Shown one piece after another: positions 61,447 through 64,000 of a DNA stretch of 64,000 bases. Origin of the DNA: Roseburia sp. AF12-17LB (GTDB taxonomy: Bacteria; Bacillota; Clostridia; Lachnospirales; Lachnospiraceae); assembly GCF_003479605.1 (NCBI RefSeq), contig NZ_QUHR01000004.1, positions 146,248 through 210,247 on the forward strand, written 5' to 3'. Positions within the stretch are counted from its first letter, which is position 1. Each line of letters begins with the position of its first letter. The notes below the pieces were generated by a model. The model searched no databases. It was not told the origin of the DNA and saw only the letters and a program-made list of their open reading frames with translations. Made by a program: the position numbers and the translations under genes.

Positions 61447-62810
61447 AGAGAAGCAATGCACTCAGCTGGATTTTTATGAGATATGTACTAGTCATGCTTG
61501 GATCATTAGTAGGTTTGGTGATTGTTGCTTGGCTGCTGCTGTACCTTTTGATTAGTGTGGGCTGTATCTATCCGGCGAATTATGCAGAGCAAAAGATTAA
61601 TGAAGCATATGATACGATTTTACATGCGGATAAAGTAACTGCTGAGATGATTCCCGCACTTTGTGATTATGTAATCTTTTCAGAGAATGGAGAGAAAATA
61701 GGTGGAGATCTGTCAGAACAATACGAACAGATAGCATGGAATGTTGCAAAGTACGGAAACGCATCCGGGAAATATTTTTATAAAGTAATTGTAAGGGAAA
61801 ATGAATATGTTGTATTGCAATATCGCCTGACACCTCAATATCATTCAGCTTTTTTGAGGGAGCATTTTATAGGACCACAGAATGTGATGAGTATTATGTC
61901 TGTGATTGGAGCGGTAGCGATTATCATCATTCCGTCCATACGTTTTGGAAAAAGAATCAAAAAGCAGATGCAGCCTGTATTAGACGCAATCGGACAAATA
62001 AAGGATCAAAATCTGGAATATGAGACATCCTGTTCCGGTATCAAAGAGTTTGATGACTGTTTATCGGCAATCGATGATATGCGAGATGCATTGCGAGAAT
62101 CTTTAGAAAAGCAGTGGAAAACAGAGCAGGAAAAGAAACAGCAGATGTCTGCTTTGGCGCATGATATTAAAACACCTCTTACGATTGTACGGGGAAATGC
62201 AGAACTACTTTCAGAGACTGAACTGACCACAGAACAGAAGAATAATATCACTTATGTTTTGAACGGCACAACACAGATACAAAGTTATGTAAAACAGTTG
62301 ATAGATGTCACAAAATCATGGAATTGCAGTGATGTTACCTATACAACGGTGAGGTTAGAAGATTTTTTCACAGATATAAAGGAACAGGCACTCGGACTGG
62401 TAGAAATCTATCACCAGAAGATAGATTGGAAGGCGGAACAAAGTGATAAAAAGGTAACGATTGTTTATGATCCAATGTTCCGAGCCGTAATGAATGTGAT
62501 TCAGAATGCAGTGGAGCATACAAAAGAAAATGGAATCATTTATATTGACGCAAAGGAGCAGGATGGCCGGCTGACATTCATTGTGGAGGATAGCGGATCA
62601 GGATTTACAAAAGAAGCATTATTGCATGGCACAGAGCAGTTTTTTATGGATGACACAAGTAGAAATGGCGAAGCCCATTATGGGATGGGGCTATTTTTTG
62701 CAAAAACTGTGGCTGAAAAATATGGCGGAGGGATTAAACTTTCAAATTCTGAAAATACAGGTGGGGCGAGGGTAGAAATATTTTTCCTGAGTAGTCAAGA
62801 AACAAGCTAA
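61434..62810 (+). CDS. Sensor histidine kinase
   Basis: A 458-residue kinase with two membrane segments (about residues 12-38 and 160-180) around an extracytoplasmic sensor domain. The phospho-His lies in SALAHDIKTPLT; the N-box (VMNVIQNAVEH) and G-boxes (EDSGSGF and YGMGLFFAK) are intact. ATG 61434 overlaps the regulator gene. The pair is that of CprK/NisK-like systems, sensing peptide antibiotics. Confidence 0.92.
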   Translation: MGRVKRSNALSWIFMRYVLVMLGSLVGLVIVAWLLLYLLISVGCIYPANYAEQKINEAYDTILHADKVTAEMIPALCDYVIFSENGEKIGGDLSEQYEQIAWNVAKYGNASGKYFYKVIVRENEYVVLQYRLTPQYHSAFLREHFIGPQNVMSIMSVIGAVAIIIIPSIRFGKRIKKQMQPVLDAIGQIKDQNLEYETSCSGIKEFDDCLSAIDDMRDALRESLEKQWKTEQEKKQQMSALAHDIKTPLTIVRGNAELLSETELTTEQKNNITYVLNGTTQIQSYVKQLIDVTKSWNCSDVTYTTVRLEDFFTDIKEQALGLVEIYHQKIDWKAEQSDKKVTIVYDPMFRAVMNVIQNAVEHTKENGIIYIDAKEQDGRLTFIVEDSGSGFTKEALLHGTEQFFMDDTSRNGEAHYGMGLFFAKTVAEKYGGGIKLSNSENTGGARVEIFFLSSQETS

Positions 62811-62934
62811 ATAGACCGCAATTAAGCTATGTAAAAGAAATTTTACATGCTTTTATCTAATATGTAAAAGCCTTTTGATAGACATTACTACTACGTTTGC
62901 TGTAATCTCATGGAAGAAGGAGGCATACAGAATT

Positions 62935-63033
62935 ATGATAGCTGATAAAATTAAAAATGCTCGTACTATTCTTTATTACATAACTATCATTATAGTTGGG
63001 ATTATATGCACATATAAGAAGAGAATAATATAA
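62935..63033 (+). CDS. Possible 32-aa membrane peptide
   Basis: A short frame (MIADKIKNARTILYYITIII and a Lys/Arg end) with one hydrophobic segment, 12 bases after AAGGAGG, just downstream of the kinase. Single-span peptides near immunity operons may be regulators or relics. The rest of the 62811-63149 gap shows no other gene, so support is weak. Confidence 0.35.
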   Translation: MIADKIKNARTILYYITIIIVGIICTYKKRII

Positions 63034-63149
63034 CTTTTGTTATGATATCAAATGATTTTTTCATTTAATATAACATTGCATTGGATGAAAAAATGTGTTT
63101 GGAGATGAAAACATAATCGAATTGAAGGTTGACGATTCAAACATAAAAA

Positions 63150-63174
63150 GAGCTGGGTGGCATCTACCCAGCTC
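63150..63174 (-). terminator. Terminator of the XRE gene (copy 2)
   Basis: GAGCTGGGT and ACCCAGCTC pair perfectly; on the minus strand the hairpin is followed by TTTTTATG. It overlaps the XRE stop and is absent beside copy 1. Confidence 0.8.
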
Positions 63175-63373
63175 AATCTTCTACATGGAAGACATCTTCC
63201 ACCAATAAATTAAAGTATTTAGAAATCCGTAGCATAAACTCGGCAGATGGGGTGCTGTCCCCACGTTCTATCCTGCCGACAGTTTTGGTGCTGAATCCGA
63301 TAGCAGCGGCAAGGTCATCCTGGTAAATGCCACGCTGTTCTCGGATTTCTCGGATATTATTGGTAACCGCCAT
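63173..63373 (-). CDS. Small XRE-family regulator (copy 2)
   Basis: A 66-residue HTH_XRE protein, identical to the copy at 39256-39456 except Tyr27 to Phe and Met57 to Leu. Reading leftward, it follows the S24 repressor gene and ends in its own terminator. The conserved start and RBS context (AAGGGAT) are shared with copy 1. Confidence 0.85.
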   Translation of the reverse strand: MAVTNNIREIREQRGIYQDDLAAAIGFSTKTVGRIERGDSTPSAEFMLRISKYFNLLVEDVFHVED

Positions 63374-63456
63374 AAAAATCCCTTCTTTCAGTTCTATAGA
63401 ATTTTCTTATTGTCAATTATGCAAAATGATGTGTCCGATAAAAAGGACTTGCAATT

Positions 63457-64000
63457 TTATCGGTAATGTCCTGTAATAGCAGAAGCATCAGATTTTCCAA
63501 GAACTTTTCCAAATATGTCTAAGCGGTCATTTTCACTAACCTTGATAGGTGCATACTTTTCATTAAGCGAGATAAGGAAGATTCCGTCTATATCGTTTTG
63601 CAATTTTTTAATATAGGCTTCTCCGTTTAGAGCGAAGATGCCGATTTCTCCATTAGCAACAGATTCCTGCTGTAATACCCATGCAATCTGACCATCGTGG
63701 AATTCAGGTTCCATACTGTCACCACTAATACGGACACCGAAAGTAGTATCTTCCGGTAAGATAGATTCATCTATACATACAGTCTCTTTCGGTCCGTCTA
63801 CAAGGAAGTTACCGGTTCCGGCTGATACAGCATTTTCAAAAATATCAATGCTTCGGAATGGAATTATCTTAGCAGTCTGCTTTTCATACATTCCGGATGC
63901 GTGGAGCAGATTAATATAATCCATAGCTTTTTCCCTGCCTTCATCAGTAAGTGATGAAAAAGGATCAGCAGGATTTACTCCAAAATATGCTTCATGAAGA
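63457..64000 (-). CDS. S24 repressor (copy 2), partial at the window edge
   Basis: The S24 peptidase part and some linker of the repressor seen at 39541-40275. The frame remains open to the window end, so the HTH domain is outside. About six residue changes are seen over the shared C-terminal 155 residues, including two Cys losses near the end (SDACAITGHCR becomes SDASAITGHYR). Catalytic Ser (GDSMEP) and Lys (AYIKKL) remain. A second Y-polymerase module may follow beyond the edge. Confidence 0.88.
   Translation of the reverse strand, partial: LHEAYFGVNPADPFSSLTDEGREKAMDYINLLHASGMYEKQTAKIIPFRSIDIFENAVSAGTGNFLVDGPKETVCIDESILPEDTTFGVRISGDSMEPEFHDGQIAWVLQQESVANGEIGIFALNGEAYIKKLQNDIDGIFLISLNEKYAPIKVSENDRLDIFGKVLGKSDASAITGHYR

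Larger units (their letters stand above)
63173..64000 (-). repeat. XRE/S24 module, copy 2 of a long direct repeat
   Basis: Nearly identical to 39256-40090 and in the same orientation. The visible identity extends over the whole distance to the window edge, so the real repeat is at least 0.83 kb and may be much longer. Confidence 0.9.

Noticed and set aside
1..64000. tRNA or rRNA genes
   Set aside because: No cloverleaf-like or rRNA segment was recognised by eye; a covariance-model scan would be needed to exclude degenerate copies.

Overview
The window reads as a gut Clostridia (Lachnospiraceae-like) genome segment of moderate-to-low GC. The evidence is Firmicutes-type ribosome binding sites (AGGAGG with ATG, TTG or GTG starts), Firmicutes ICE-type transfer genes, a Tn916-type tyrosine integrase and tet(O). 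The taxonomic call is inference; no rRNA or other marker gene is present.

Positions 1 to about 48.6 kb are most of an integrative and conjugative element (ICE) whose left end lies outside the window. It starts with early/maintenance genes (DUF5688, a RadC-type JAB protein, a DUF3991/Toprim primase-like protein). Next comes a striking array of six GC-rich hairpins in exact 32-bp register (2826-3036), followed by nested palindromes that are a candidate oriT. DNA-processing genes (MobC, MOBP relaxase, PcfB, VirD4) and the type IV secretion core (VirB2-like pilin, VirB6-like, DUF4313-like, PrgI, VirB4, CwlT-like hydrolase) follow in one direction. A 2550-aa methylase/SNF2 helicase carries a complete TnpV-like gene nested in another frame. 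Sortase and tandem SpoVG genes close the core.

At about 30.36 kb a cargo block interrupts a DUF6674-like gene. It holds tet(O) with its attenuator leader, a KTR zinc protein, a MarR regulator, a heterodimeric ABC exporter, an amidohydrolase and a convergent MerR regulator with membrane segments. The accessory end of the ICE (39.2-48.5 kb) carries an XRE/S24 repressor pair divergent from a Y-family polymerase with a LexA DNA-binding-only protein. It then has several HTH genes, two resolvase-like proteins lacking the usual catalytic serine context, a MazF-type toxin, a DUF6462-like excisionase candidate, a ribbon-helix-helix protein behind a strong promoter, and the integrase. Just beyond the integrase lies the C-terminal tRNA-binding domain of a methionyl-tRNA synthetase, which suggests the attachment site.

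From 48.6 to 63.1 kb the content is a patchwork of chromosomal or older island genes. It includes a membrane protein, an S51 peptidase, a ClbS/DfsB-like protein, remnants of zinc-ribbon and YhcG genes, and a GC-rich TetR plus 1131-aa cell-wall-anchored surface protein. A LexA/ImmA pair, a truncated SGNH hydrolase, and a complete LanFEG-type immunity transporter with its two-component system follow. At 63.17 kb the XRE/S24 repressor pair appears again in the same orientation, nearly identical to the copy at 39.3 kb, and runs off the window. A second related element or remnant probably begins there. No tRNA, rRNA or CRISPR array was recognised.
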